A stretch of 64,000 nt of DNA from Protonemura montana (lineage: Eukaryota; Arthropoda; Insecta; Plecoptera; Nemouridae). The position numbers and the translations under genes were made by a program. Location: the NCBI GenBank assembly GCA_947568835.1, contig OX387606.1, positions 18,199,940 to 18,263,939 of the forward strand, given 5' to 3'. Below, piece by piece: positions 35,101 to 47,720 of the stretch (within the stretch, counting starts at the first letter, position 1; every line of letters begins with the position of its first letter). Below the pieces are notes generated by a model that saw only the letters and a list, made by a program, of their open reading frames with translations, ran no database searches and was not told the origin of the DNA.

Positions 35101-37908
35101 TCTTACGGACATTTCTACGTATAACATAATATTATAAGCCAAGTGTTAAAAATGTTAACAAAAAAAAAAACAATAAAATACGCATGTGAGAGTGTTGTTT
35201 TCCACCGCTTGGCTTAGAAAATATACTATAACATAACGGTGTCCTGATTCAGATGTGGTTTTCCAGGTTTGGTTTGTTTGGAAGGGGGATGAAAAGTCTA
35301 GCTATATTGTGTAGGCGCTATACTGGGTATGGCCATATCGTTGTCACTGGTTGCGGAAAATGAAGAATGATGTCTCTTATAGTTCTTGTACGGTAGCTCT
35401 ATGAGGTAGGGTAAACAACAAAAGCAATAAGGCAGTGTATGGTCGCTCAAGCCAGGAAGCACGGTTTGCCAGTCCGTGAGCAACGGGTTCTCGTATTTGA
35501 AATTCAACGTGGATCGAACGGCAAATTGAGCAATCGATACACTCGCCCGTTATGACATGGCTTTTCTTCTCCATTTTAAACAATAATCATGAAGATCTAT
35601 ATGGCCCACTAATGGATCCGATATTTTTATCATATGGAGAACCTTCCCTGTAGCGAAAAGCAATGCTATTTTTATCCCGGTTCGGGTTACTTTTCTCTGG
35701 ACTCCACATAAATAGGAGACAGCAAAAAAGTGTCCTAACCAAATAGCATTGTATCTTTTATTGTTATAGTAATATTATTAATGAAATTCTAGTCTTTTCT
35801 GGCGGGTTTTCAAACAGTTTATTGTGGTAATTTATCGTTGTGTTGGCAAAGAGATGGAATGGTAGGAATCTGTCAACGGCAGGTTGCACCATCTTTTAGC
35901 GCTATGGCTAACAGCACTGTTACGCGATGCACACAAATTTTCTGCTGTACTTGAGGAGCATATTGTTCCTCCTGGAGTTCTGGCAGTTGGCCATCCCCCT
36001 CTTATCGGGGACAACAGTGTGGCATTGTTTTCATTTCACTTCTACGATAAAAACAACAGTCGATACGCGGGTTATAAATTAGGCAATAATATCTGGTCCG
36101 GTATTTGTATACAAATTGCATAGGGAGAGAATTTGAGACAGACTCTACGACTGAATTTTCATTGCATTCAGATTAATTAAAGTTAAGTGCAAAGAGTGTT
36201 GAGCAACAAAATGAGATGGGAAATGGTATAAACCGCGATCTCGTTCTTGGCAAAAAGCATCCCCATGTGAATCTGGGAGCAGTTTATATTAATTACTGGC
36301 TTGAAAAACCAATGAACATAAATAAAACTGGAGATAGAGCGAGGGCGTAAAAAAAATAACTACAGACGAAGAGCCAGGATTCGTGCGATTATCATTTTTA
36401 ATTATTTATTGTTTTTTCTTTGAATTACGCTTTGTGGGTTGCTATCTGCACGCTCAAAAGCAATTTTTATGACCAATTATATTTAATTTAGATGTATTTT
36501 TTTTCCTATGACATATAAGTCTACAGAAAAAGTAAAGATGCAGTAAGACCCACATCTCAGAAATCTGTTCAGCGCAATCCGATATTATGACTTGACAAGG
36601 TAATTTAAAGAAAACAATAATTATTTTTGAATAGCACTATACACACAGGAGAAGGCGGTATGAAATTCCAGATATCTATTCCTTATACTCGAGCAGCACT
36701 ATCCAGGAAATCCCAGAGGATCCTTGTAATTTAGTTATATATTCCAGCAGCGTGTAATAATACCCTGTCTCTTGATTCAATTACTTGCAGGGACTCCTTC
36801 CGCTCTCGCCGCCATCCTCTGCACTCCACTCTCATTTCTTTCCTCCCTTTGCTCCTTCATTCTCTCTGTGTGTGCTTTCACTACAACGAGCAAAAATAGT
36901 ACTTGCCCTGTCGACAAAACTCTCTCTCTCTAAGCCTAATCATGATTTTTTCTACCTTTGAGTAGAATTTGGATATTCTTCGAGGATATTTAGTTCTCTC
37001 GGTCCATTCAATTCCAAGACATTGCGACATATATATATATATATATATATATCGAAGATATGCTAATTGGATATTACCACACTGAAATGTGTTTGTTCAT
37101 TTCTTATTCGTGCGACAGATACTGACGTTGTTTATTTTATTTCGATCATTGAAGATGCTCGGCTTGGTTAATAAGGAAAAGCACGTCTATTTTCTTCAGA
37201 TTTTCTGTCTTTTTACCTTTCTGTCACGCACTCACGAAGCCTAACTAGGTGTGATGTTCTTTACAATTTCAATGCCTGTACTTTAAGTACGCATATTTAA
37301 TGCGTTTGCAAATCGGATTATGACAAAAAGTAATACCGCATAACAAAGCAAAGCTAATTTGAATTTTCTAAATTTCCTTCACATTTATTTTTCCGAACTT
37401 TCTTCTCCGAAACGAAGCCGTCAAGAACCACGAAAGTCATCTCCTACTTGTCTTCTGTTATCAGCTTCTGCTTTCATAGTTTCTAGTTCCGGTTTCTAAG
37501 GTTTCTGTCCCTAGAAAATCTAGTTTTATCTTAGTTGTCTTGCTTATTTCAACCGTTATGAAGTAGTTCACAGGAATTACAACCCGCTATGTCCTTGTCG
37601 TATAGAAGAAAAATGAAATATTGAAATATTGCAAATCAAATTTTCCGTTTTCTTGCTTTTCGCTGCAAATCTCGACAACCAAGTGTCAGAATGTCAATAT
37701 TTGCAATAACTAACAATAATAGAGAAATCAGATTGAATCTAGGTAGCCTTCTTTATTCATTCAATCCAAACAGAAGAACACGTCGACCAACCAATACGCC
37801 AAATATCGTACTACCAACTTTCGTACTATCACACTGAAAGTAGTAATTTATCATTCTCCCTAGATGTAAACGTTAACCAGTGTAACTTAGCAATCTACAC
37901 CGAAAGGT
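32141..37908. other. Gene-free region
   Basis: No exon is supported. There is a CpG-rich stretch with GACGCC/GTCGCC words at 32895-33005, an AT dinucleotide run at about 37028-37052, and CT-rich tracts at 36800-36935. A plus-strand frame at 35884-36123 has a protein-like look but no family match or splice context. Confidence 0.4.
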
Positions 37909-38281
37909 TTGGGGTGTTGGGAACACCAGTACTCTTATGATCACTAAAGTTAAGCAACACTGCGCTGGGATGGGTGATCATCACACTCATGACCAGTGGA
38001 TGGAGGAATGAAAGTTAGAATAGCAACTTCATTCGCCTTGATTTTCAACCTCTCCACAGCATGAATTTTTGGAGGAATCCTGTTGTTCGAATTTTCTATC
38101 CAATTCGGAAGTGACATGAAGCTGATCCCCTAAGCGCTCTTTGAAAGGAGTAGACTAATTGCCGGCACCAGTTTACCTCTCCTCTCTGCTGGGCTAGGTT
38201 AGGTTCACCATCACCGCCCATTCACCGACCCTATTAGACACGCGCCACAAGGTCAGTTGTCAAAACAGTCAATCCCCTGAA
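37909..38281 (+). mobile_element. 5S-rRNA-derived SINE, copy C
   Basis: The head TTGGGAACACCAGTACTCTT leads into GATCACTAAAGTTAAGCAAC and ACTGCGCTGGGATGGGTGAT. Relative to the family consensus, a short part between the 5S intermediate element and the C box is missing. The body retains AAAGTTAGAATAGCAACTTC, the GTTAGGTTCACCATCACC block, ATTCACCGACCCTATTAG and a degraded 3' end TTGTCAAAACAGTCAA. Confidence 0.78.
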
Positions 38282-39292
38282 GATTCCACCATCACAATTA
38301 TTAATATTGGATTTTAAAGTCAGTTGAGTAGACTCGTTACGGTTTCACACACCAAATTTCACCTCGAAAATGCTGTTTACCCAGAAAATCATTGCAGCTC
38401 GGGTATTCTACTATAGGTAACTGACGAGTCAACGCTCCCATCTAAAATTTCCCGGTAATTGTTATTGTTTTAGTTGGACGCTAATTGTCAAATAGTGTGG
38501 TAAACAATTGCTACCTATTAGCTCGCGCGTCATGGCCTGGGTTTTGCGCATTCCTGGCCACAAAAACCCTGCGAGAGTGAGAAAACGTTCCGATTAAACA
38601 AAGAGAGCGCACAGTATAAAAGCACCAATAATCGTAACAGCGATAAAATATAAAGACGAGCCGGGAAAATGCGCGAGGCCGGAAAAACTGCACTGGCCAC
38701 GTGTGCGAAAGAAAAGCGGGAAAGCGATAATGGTGCAAGGAGAGCGCTATCTCTTTCTCGCTCGTGCGGGCACCATTATGGAAATTACTACAGGAGGCCA
38801 ATTCCTTTTATTATATGTCTTGGAGAAGGGGAGTCGACGGCGCCGATCTTGAAATTTGTCCCGAGGATATTGGCGGTTTGTTTTCGGGAAGTTTATCTGG
38901 AGCTAGACTTTAATATACCATCGGAGTGTAGGCGTGTACGCACTTGAAGATGTCAGTGTGACCGAACGCTTCCAAGAATGGGGATTATTTCCTTATATTT
39001 ATGAGAAAAGTGTGAATGTGATGACAGTATCCAATCGAACAGAAAAAAACACTGACTCTCATAAGACACCGAAATCATTCGTTTAGTTTAATTTATTTGG
39101 CATCAAAATCCATTTAATTATTTCTTAATTTTACATTATATTTCCTTGGTAAATTCGATTTTTCTTAGTTAAAGCTGCGTCAAGGGGCCTATACTTACGA
39201 AATCACGAAATATTTTTTGCCCATCATTAGAGCTCGTTTCAATTTTCTAAAACATATCGTATTGATACAGTATTTATCCTCATAATTTATTT
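38282..39292. other. Spacer between two opposed 5S SINEs
   Basis: About 1 kb, GC-enriched at 38510-38950. No exon is supported on either strand. Confidence 0.4.
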
Positions 39293-39692
39293 GTGGTGCT
39301 TAACGACGCACCGTTTTGACAACTGGCAATGCAGCACTGGTCTAATGGTGTCGGTGAATGAGTGGATGATGATTAACCTAACCTAGCTTAGAAGGGAGGA
39401 GGGGAAACCCGATGCCGGCACCTAACCTTCTCCTGTCGAAGAACACTAAGGGGACCACCGATGTAACGTCCCTTCCGAAGGACAGTACAACGCGAACAAC
39501 AGGATTCCTCTACAAATTCATGCTTTCGGGAGGTTGATAATCAAGGCGAGTGAAGTTGTTGTACTCAATCCCTCCAACCTCTCTTCCGAACAGAACTGGT
39601 CATGTGTACGATGGTCACCCAATACCTAACTCAGCGCAGTGTTGCTTAACTTCGGTGATCTCACGAGAACCGGTGTTTCCACCACGCCAAAC
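39293..39692 (-). mobile_element. 5S-rRNA-derived SINE, copy D (fullest head)
   Basis: On the minus strand the element begins TTTGGCGTGGTGGAAACACC, then GGTTCTCGTGAGATCACCG and AAGTTAAGCAACACTGCGCT, followed by TTGGGTGACC. The run GGTTCTCGT-N2-GATCACCGAA-TTAAGCA matches arthropod 5S rRNA as I know it, so derivation from a 5S gene is clear. The body continues through TTCTGTTCGGAAGAGAGGTT to GTTAAGCACCA at the 3' end. At 400 bp it is the longest copy in the window and a good type sequence. Confidence 0.85.
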
Positions 39693-40336
39693 CGTTCGGT
39701 TAATTACCCTCATAAGAATCCATCTAACTACTCTTGATTGTCCTTGTTTGTCGTTCATGATGCCGTGTGATATTTTATTTACACAGCAGCGAGTAAACCA
39801 AGAAATCAATTAACTAATTGATATATTCTTAAAGTAGAGATTGATTAACATTACCAAATTTGCTTTCAATTAAGTTGCTCTGAAACCAATTACTAGTTGT
39901 TGCATAACGTGCCATGCAAACGTGTTTCATTGTATCGTTACTGGGGTTGAGCATAGCGCTTCGAAGGAGCAAAATCCATCCAAAAATTGGTACAAATTCG
40001 CGTTAATAACACCCGTTTTTGTAGAGAGCCAAACGTTTCAAACAAAGCAAACATGTTTGTATAGTCTGAGACTTTTAATATTTTTGTCTTTTCTTGTGAG
40101 AATACATTAAATTTTTTTTTAATTAGGTTACTAGAGACAAAAAAGTCTCAGCAAAGTGAAAAGTCATACTCAAATCATATATTTTTTTATATTATCTTAA
40201 TTATGATGTATTAACTCTAATGTACCTACGTGTTGCGTGCACCAATGTATATTTTGTAAAGACATTTTTTTATTATTTTTTTTTATTGTCTGCACATTCC
40301 GCTGATCGGTAATGATCGGCAACGACTGTCTTAACT
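39693..40336. other. Gene-free AT-rich sequence
   Basis: I see nothing to annotate here. Confidence 0.4.
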
Positions 40337-40444
40337 GAAAAAATAAATAAAATAAATAAAATAAATAAAAGAAATAAAATAAATAAAATAAATAAAATAA
40401 ATAAAATAAATAAAATAAATAAAATAAATAAAATAAATAAATAA
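40337..40444. repeat. 9-bp microsatellite (AAATAAAAT)n
   Basis: About twelve near-perfect units of AAATAAAAT, with one G interruption, can be read directly. The minus strand is open through it and would encode a repetitive Phe-Ile-Leu peptide, which is an artefact of the repeat. Confidence 0.9.
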
Positions 40445-43400
40445 GTAACGTTGTACGAAAACATCACATCCATAAGTTTGATGAAGAAGAAGAACAGCGC
40501 AAAATTTTCCTTTCCGGAAACCTAACCGTACCCGAGCCACAGCGACACCTCTATGCATTTCCCTGTGATAATTGCACGATTATCGTTTCGATCCCAATCA
40601 GTAAAAGCGGCAAGCATACACGCCAGTGACTCGCTCGTGATTTTCGCGACAATGGCCAGGATTAACAGGCGTTATTAACAAGCATTGAGTGGAGATATCG
40701 CTCGCCTATTCAGCAGGAGGCAGCACTATCTCTCCGACGAGCACGATCATCCCCCATCGACCTAGGTTACCTTGCTACATCTACGGTATTTTTAACACCA
40801 GGACGAAGTCGATCGGTTGAAATGCTCGTCCAGGTCCACGTAACTGTCGTGTAACATTTACCCACAAACCCATAATAATTCAATTTTATCACTTATTTTT
40901 GATCCCTAGTTATGAAGAAAGACTACTTAAAAAAACTATTCGACGTCGATACAACCCCGAGAATTAATTATTAGAGTTGATGTCTTTTGGCGTGGGTGCT
41001 GAGAAAAAAAAACATAGTTTATAAGAATTTTACAAAGACTCTTTTCGACCCCTAGCACCCTAGAACCCTAGCAGCCTACAGTAATTTAACTCACAGAAAC
41101 ATCTGAATTTCGCTGCATTTGATTCAAAGTCGCCTTGGCAATAGTTTCAACTCACACTTGACCTAGGAGACAAGATTTTGGTAAAACCGTGCCCTAGACT
41201 TTTTTTGAGCGACCAAAAGTCCCGACAAAACAATTTAAGATCCCTATTGGAGAACTGGCCATTTTAAATATTTATATTTTAGAGAATAGTGAAAACACGG
41301 GAAAATACAGTTATTACTTTACTGAGTCGCTGGTATCATTTGAGTGGAGATCAAAACGAACTTGGAATTTCAACAAGCGTTTTATATTTTAAAATAATGC
41401 TATCAAATTTTTTGATTTAGATAAAAAAAACGTGGTATCGGTACATGTTTGTAAATTGCTCTTATGCAAATTATATTATCAGAATTGAACATTGCTAGCA
41501 ATCCGGAAAATATACTACGTCAATACAGAATATCCAATCCCCTCCTGCAAACTCACACATTTGCAAAGTGGCACAATCTCTCAAACACCTCAAAACACGG
41601 CAGAAAACATTACTATCACAATGGGAATGGGAATGTACACCCCATCAGACAATCATCTAGCTGAATATACATTCATTCGTATCAAAGACATACACATATA
41701 TATATAGACATACCTTTTGTTGTTGGCACAGATTACTACCTGATTATTAATGCCTACCCAACAACAATATGCCGTGAAAGCGTTCTGCACAGGAAGACAT
41801 TGAGTAAGGTCGATATAATGAAGTGCCTTGTTACTGAGTTGAATGCAGGTTATTTGAATCGTATAATAATAAAATAATGACCAGATGAGCACAACTTGGG
41901 GCGAATGTACGGCATTCACTCGAGACAGATTGTATGGGCACTTAATGAAGGCCATTGCGGAAGGAAGAGCATTGATGAAGTAAGAGAATTGATGTTGCAC
42001 CGTGGTACAAGAATGAGACACATATTGTGCGAGGGTAAATTTAGATTGGTATTGCGGGATTTTGTTCCGAGATTCTGTAACTTTGTTTAGTTTGCATTGA
42101 TTAGGTGTTTAAGAACTATTCGATCAAAATATAAAAAATTCTTAATTGGTTGGATTGCAAGAAGTACGTTAGTAAGACAGAAACTAAGCTCATGGCACGT
42201 CGTCCACTAGCAATACGTCTGTCTGGATGACAACTCAGTTTTAAAATCGTGACAGTATAAAAAATCGACACCCGTAATCAGGGTTGATTTTTATTTCAAA
42301 CTTGCCTGTGACTAGGTATTTCTTTAAAAAGGTTGGCATTCGAGACTTCAGGGTAGAACTGAACACCTGCGAAATTTGAGAGCTAACAGACAAAATTTAT
42401 TGAAAGCAAATGCATTGCAAATGTATTTTGGGTATAAATACCCAAATAAGGAAAATAAGGCTTAGATTTTTTTTCAGACAATTTATGTCTTATAAGTGCT
42501 GAAATGCAAGTGGTCAATTAAGTCTTATTGCCCATTATTGCGAACAGATATTGATCTCGGTAACCATATTTTATAATATTTGCGTGGTAGGTGTTTGTAA
42601 CCCCTGTATAGTATTCATAATCAGTAACTATGGTTTCACTTTCAGTGCTCATTTCTTAATTTTTCTCTCATTCTTACCAACATGGCAAACATGCCAAGCA
42701 TACTTTCTATCACAAATATTGCTTTCACACATTTACCGTGGTTATGAAATTCTCTGAATTCTGTTGAATGGGGTCAGTAACCAAATCAAAGAACCACTAT
42801 GAAAATGACTTGAGAGCGTGAATCAGATTCAGGGAATATACGATTTTCAATTTTATATGGACTCCCCACGAAATACGAACATCCACGCAAAATGAAATTC
42901 AACTGCATCCTTCCAGCTTGTTCGACGGCACAACAATGCACGCACGCACGCACGCTCCCCCGCACTTTATTCGCACGATAATGTCTAGAATCTGGTCATG
43001 ATATCTACCTATGGCGATCGGCAACGGGCGCCTACGCTACGCAACGCTGTTTGAACAATCTGTTTTCAAAATACCTGCAAGGGTACATACGGTAAACGAA
43101 ATGCATGAGAGGTGAACCCGCGTTCACACACACACACGTCTGTATTAGACAGGACAATATTAGCAATACACAAAACAAGCTCTAGTTTAATTAAACTGTA
43201 ATTGATATTGTGCCAATTTATCGATTAGCGAGTCTTTTCATCGTCATGTAAATATTGTAATTGATCACGATTCGTGTCATGAGAGTGTCCGCTTTTTTAT
43301 TTCGTTTGACTAGATAAATAATAATAATGGAGATGATAATTTTGTACGTGGCATTTGCTGCTGCACGTGGGACAACAGCAATGAATGCATGCAGCTCTGG

Positions 43401-43965
43401 ACGTTATGAACTAATCGCCTCAAGTATAGGAATTTTGTGATGCTGCGGTGCATTGATCATGGTCTATTTCTGCGATTTTACATGAAGATTTCACATTTTT
43501 GTTGCATGCAGAGCGTAATGTACAAGCAAAAAAATATTTACTTCTGATCTGTTACTTGTAAACCAAATGGGATCTTGGAAACTTTTCTAAGCCCTAATCA
43601 TAATTCGTGCGATTTCTTTCGACGGTAAGTGTGGCATATGAAGTAAACCTCCTCGTGTTGTTAAAACGATGTTTACAAACTGAATGAACAACACAAGAGT
43701 AAATTTATGATTTAAAATTTAAAACGCCATTGGGTATTCATTCTAAAAGGATTTGGAAACAGTTTTGTGGACGTAACGCTTTGTCGCCGTTAATAGTGTT
43801 CCATTGAATGAAAAATCTCTTTTTACAAAAACTTGCTCGTCCAGCTCAATCTCAACCAAAGTGCTTATTACAATAAGAATACCGTTACAGGTAAGACAAC
43901 ACCAAAGATTGTAAGACCTTTCAAACGCATATTCTGGGCGCCATGTCTCGCACAACTCCGCATTG
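40445..43965. other. Gene-free region with small repeats
   Basis: No exon is supported. Seen: ACCCTAG-type repeats at 41056-41085, (TA)n near 41693-41706, (ACGC)n near 42935-42954, and (CA)n near 43124-43137. Confidence 0.4.
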
Positions 43966-44014
43966 CCGGACAGTGCGTAAAGCGTACAGTGCGTAATGCG
44001 TACAGTGCGTAAGG
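43966..44014. repeat. 15-bp tandem repeat around GTGCGTAA
   Basis: Three units of ACAGTGCGTAANGCGT type lie head to tail. The sequence is more CpG-rich than its neighbourhood. Confidence 0.6.
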
Positions 44015-44159
44015 TAGACAATCGTCTCCGCCCCGCACTGTAACTTAGGACAGTTCGCTAAGTGAACTGCGTGGCGAGGTGTGACCACTTCTAAGTGACT
44101 TGTCTAACAAATTTACGTGAAAATGCGGGAAATAGGGAGGCCGACCAAGCGTTTGTAAT

Positions 44160-44390
44160 ATAGAATAGGCGTCTCGCGGGCGTCGGAGTCGGCGTCGGCG
44201 TCGAAAGCTTCTGTACTTCGCGCTCTCGTGCGCTCTCTCAGTCTCTATATACTAAAAGGTACAGCAACTCTCTGGAACATTACGATAAAAACAAGAGCAG
44301 AGTTTTATCTTACTCGTTTTTATACTGAAGTTGAGTTGCTGACGTTTTGGGCCGGCCTCCGCCCCCCCCCCCCCCCCCCTGTACCCACCG
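44160..44390. repeat. GCGTCG island and C18 tract
   Basis: A CpG-dense block has (GCGTCG)-type repeats at about 44170-44204. About 160 bp further on is an uninterrupted run of 18 C (44362-44379). No coding is supported. Confidence 0.6.
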
Positions 44391-44518
44391 AGAAAGCCTC
44401 GAGGGTCTACTAGATTTACTACAAATTGCCGAGAGAGTTGCGCCCCCCCATCTGACTCTACAAAAGTGCATCTGTGTTTTGGTAAAGTTCTCTGCAGGTT
44501 GCAAAGCCAGCTGAATCG

Positions 44519-44825
44519 GAATCGGCCGAATGCCCGTTGCTATGCAATGGTTTTAGGACCAAAACAGTTAGAATCGGCCGAATGCCCGTTGCTATGCAAT
44601 GGTTTTAGGACCAAAACAGTTGGAATCGGCCGAATGCCCGTTGCTATGCAATGGTTTTAGGACCAAAACAGTCGGAATCGGCCGAATGCCCGTTGCTATG
44701 CAATGGTTTTAGGACCAAAACAGTTGGAATCGGCCGAATGCCCATTGCTATGTAAAAGTAGTCGGAATCGGCTGAATTACCGTTGATCGGCACTTGTTTT
44801 AAAGCCAAAACAGTCGAAATCGGTT
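44519..44825. repeat. 52-bp minisatellite, four good and two decayed units
   Basis: Units start at 44519, 44571, 44623 and 44675 and are nearly identical; each contains GAATCGGCCGAATGCCCGTT and GGTTTTAGGACCAAAACAG. A fifth unit at 44727 is shortened, and a sixth (to about 44825) is clearly diverged. The unit holds two small palindromes, CGGCCG and TTTTAGGACCAAAA. The period is not a multiple of three and the array is not conserved as protein. The homogeneous inner units suggest recent expansion from an older edge. Confidence 0.92.
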
Positions 44826-46819
44826 GGCACAGGCTTAAGAGCGATGCAGTGAATCGCGTAGGGTTGATTCCAGATGATTTTGGCATGTTTAAAGCAGTTT
44901 ACATTGCGGTTTCAATCTGTAATTCAATCTTCACACACAGAAATTTGTCTTAAAAATGTATTAATTCATTCTTGTAGTATTTCAATATGTGATTCGGAAG
45001 TTATTGAAAACTACTATTTTATGTGCTTCGTACCGTCAGAAAAAAAATACCTGGACCAGGCGAATGGTTCTAGATATCCGACAAGAAAAAAATCGCATCC
45101 TACAATTCTTCTAGTCCATGATTCAAAGCTCTTAAAGGATCAAAGGATTCTAGTTCCAACCCTTTCTTTGCCAACCGGCTTTGATCAGAATAAGTACATG
45201 CAACATACACAGAAGGTTTGTACTTTGTATTGCGCTATTGTCAACTACTTTCAATTTGGCAAATTGACGGCTGGCGGTCTGGCGTTTTGTGGTTTGCGTC
45301 TGGCGCGGTGCTCCAAGCTTCGGCGTCGAAAAGATTTCCATTTAACTGTGAGATAAGTGGTGGCAGAACGACGCGCTCGAGTGACAATGCCGCGAAGCGC
45401 CGACAAACAGGACACCTCGAGAAAATGTGACCAGTCGACTGACCGTGCAAATGATGCAGGCAGGTTTTCAGTTCTATTTTTGTTTGCTTTGATTTGTGTG
45501 CGAAAATACAAGGAGAGTTTACTGATTTAAGTGACCTCTCTCTCTGGATAAAAGAGTTTGACAGATAAAATTATCTGTGTATGGCAGTACTTCTGTCAGT
45601 AATCGCATTTCTGAGTTTGGTATAGGGAAATTCAGTTAGAGATAGAGACGGTAGATTTTGGAGAAAATAGATACAAGGGACTTTTTGTGTTAATCATATG
45701 AGAAAAGAGATTTTTAATTTGCTTAAAACTCAAGGCTTACATAGTCCACAAAAGTGTATAGGGCAATAGTTGATGGAATATGTGGCCTTTTGTGAAACGA
45801 CAGAGAAGTGCTTGAGAAAGTCACAAAAGCGGGTACTCCAAAATCTTCATAGTAAGTATCGACAAGAAGAAAACATGGATAACGATCCCACAAATGACAC
45901 ATGTTATAAAAAGTAAAAGGAACGGGTTTCATGTATGTACTAACTCAAAATGCATCTCTAAAGACTATGTACTGTGCTTGGGTAAAAACAAAGCACACAG
46001 AAAAAAGTTTCTATGCGGATTTGAGCTAAAAATGACATCCAGTGCATGTCAGAAAGTCCGCAATCATTTTAGCGAAACTCTTGCGTTTCTAAAGTTGGTC
46101 ACAAACCTTTGTCGAGTCTCGTTATTGCGAGTAATTAAACAAGTCCTACTATAAATGTGTTTATGGAAAGTAATCAAATAAGTAATTAAAACCTATATCC
46201 TCGCTGAATTGCCGCGCGTGAAATGTTTGAGTTTGACGTGACAAACCAGAATTAAAAGAAAAAATAAACAAGCGAGTTTTAAACTGATTTTAACCAATGC
46301 CGGCAGCGGAGTAACCACACGAAAAAAAAAAGAAAAGAGAGAAAACCTTTCTGTCAGTGGAAATATCATGGAGCTGTGAAAGGTACAACGGAAAAGTTTC
46401 CACTTTTCTTTGATGGCCATGATCCATGACATGCCAATAAGTGACTGCGTATTCCTCTCCCTTGAAACGCATTTCAAACCACTACATACTTATTTTCAAT
46501 ACTCAGCGCGTTAGGATCAGTTCTTGCCTATTCGCTCACGGCATCTGTTTGTTGCAAAGTTTTTTTTTCTTTGTATTCCAAGATCATTCCTCATTTCTTA
46601 TTTTTTCTCATGAATATTGGGTTGGATTGAAAAAAAAAGATATTCTACATTTGAAGAATATCGCCCATCTTTGGAAGCATATCCAACTTTCAATAATATT
46701 ATCGATACCATTTGTAACCAGACGGTATCCCTGTGTCTTAATCCAATAATCTCACGTATACGCCGGGTCAAATACGAGATATAGGGAGCTACATGATATT
46801 CTCAATAAATAAGTGATCA
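44826..46819. other. Gene-free region
   Basis: The longest frame, 160 codons on the plus strand (44874-45356), starts next to the minisatellite. It has no recognisable domain, signal peptide or splice context, and I treat it as chance. Confidence 0.35.
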
Positions 46820-46900
46820 TCAGTCATTCACGCTTTATCTGCGATGACCTGCGGTTCGAATCCCGGTGCGGATATCGTGTGGGGACGAGGGCCACGCGAT
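46820..46900 (+). repeat. Possible tRNA-derived SINE fragment (B box)
   Basis: GACCTGCGGTTCGAATCCCG at about 46845 carries a perfect Pol III B box (GGTTCGAATCC) in a tRNA T-arm-like setting. No clear A box is found at the right distance upstream, so it is at best a fragment of a second tRNA-derived SINE family. Confidence 0.35.
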
Positions 46901-47524
46901 ATCTATCAGAACACTTAAAGTGACCCCTTTTGGGACGTGCAGATATTTTATCAGCGCTGTCAAAATTGTCGCATCGGGGCCAACTTGTTCGAAACTAAAT
47001 CTTGCCAAATTAAATGGTCTGGCCTGGCGTAGAATTTGTGGCTGGCGTGAAAAGCTTATGGGGAGTATAAATATTTAAAAAACGATTTAAAATGTACGTT
47101 AATATTTTTACTTGATAGATAAATTGCGGCTATAAAATGATGGGACTGCATTTTGTTATTAATTTATTACCAAATACTTGCCAGAATTATTGTTTATCTG
47201 CTAGAGTATGGAATTCAGCTTTGGAAAAATAAATTTATATATTTGTTCCAATTTCTATCTTTTTCCAAATCATTTTCGTCACTATTCGAAATTCATCAAT
47301 ATAAAAATGAGCTTAAATATTTTCTGCCATTGGAAAAAACGTAACAAAAATATTTCTTGACCGTGTGTTTTTTGCAAATTGCAAAAAACGTGTGTTTGGA
47401 ATTTACATCAGATTTCACATAATTAAAACGCATCTAACTTTAAATTTTAGTTACTCGAGATTTAATGGTTGTGACGTATAATCAGAGTGACTGTGAGTGT
47501 TCACAGCCTCATAAATCCGTCATT
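46901..47524. other. Gene-free AT-rich sequence
   Basis: I see nothing definite. ATCAGATTTCACA at 47406-47418 recurs at about 47705-47717, flanking tRNA-like SINE copy 3. It may be a target duplication or part of the element. Confidence 0.4.
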
Positions 47525-47720
47525 CTCATCAAATACACTAAAATCCTCTCAAAAATTATATGTCCAAGTAGTTCAATGGGTTAGAGCGACACCCGCGACA
47601 GGTGGAGACCGGGATTCTTATCCCCGTTTGGGCATCAATTTTTGAGAGGGTAGTAATGTTCCTAATAATTAAATAACCCGCGCATTACAAGGAGTTGCAA
47701 TTTAAATCAGATTTCACAGT
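47525..47720 (+). mobile_element. tRNA-like fold-back SINE, copy 3
   Basis: The copy begins ATACACTAAAATCCTCTCAA and enters a tRNA-like domain. An acceptor strand GTCCAAG is followed by TA, D-stem GTTC/GAGC around AATGGGTTA, and anticodon-arm ACACC-CGCGACA-GGTGG. A damaged T arm (GGGATTCTTATCCCC) and acceptor strand TTTGGGC follow. The position of the universal U33 is G, so it is not a working tRNA. The flanks CCTCTCAAAAATT and AATTTTTGAGAGG are inverted and would lengthen the acceptor stem by over ten pairs. The 3' body GCGCATTACAAGGAGTTGC matches copies 1 and 2. Confidence 0.72.

Noticed and set aside
40273-40558. Minus-strand Phe-Ile-Leu repeat protein
   Set aside because: It is only the translation of the 9-bp AT microsatellite.
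44874-45356. Plus-strand frame of 160 codons
   Set aside because: No recognisable motif; low-complexity start beside a minisatellite. A frame of this length is expected occasionally by chance in 64 kb.
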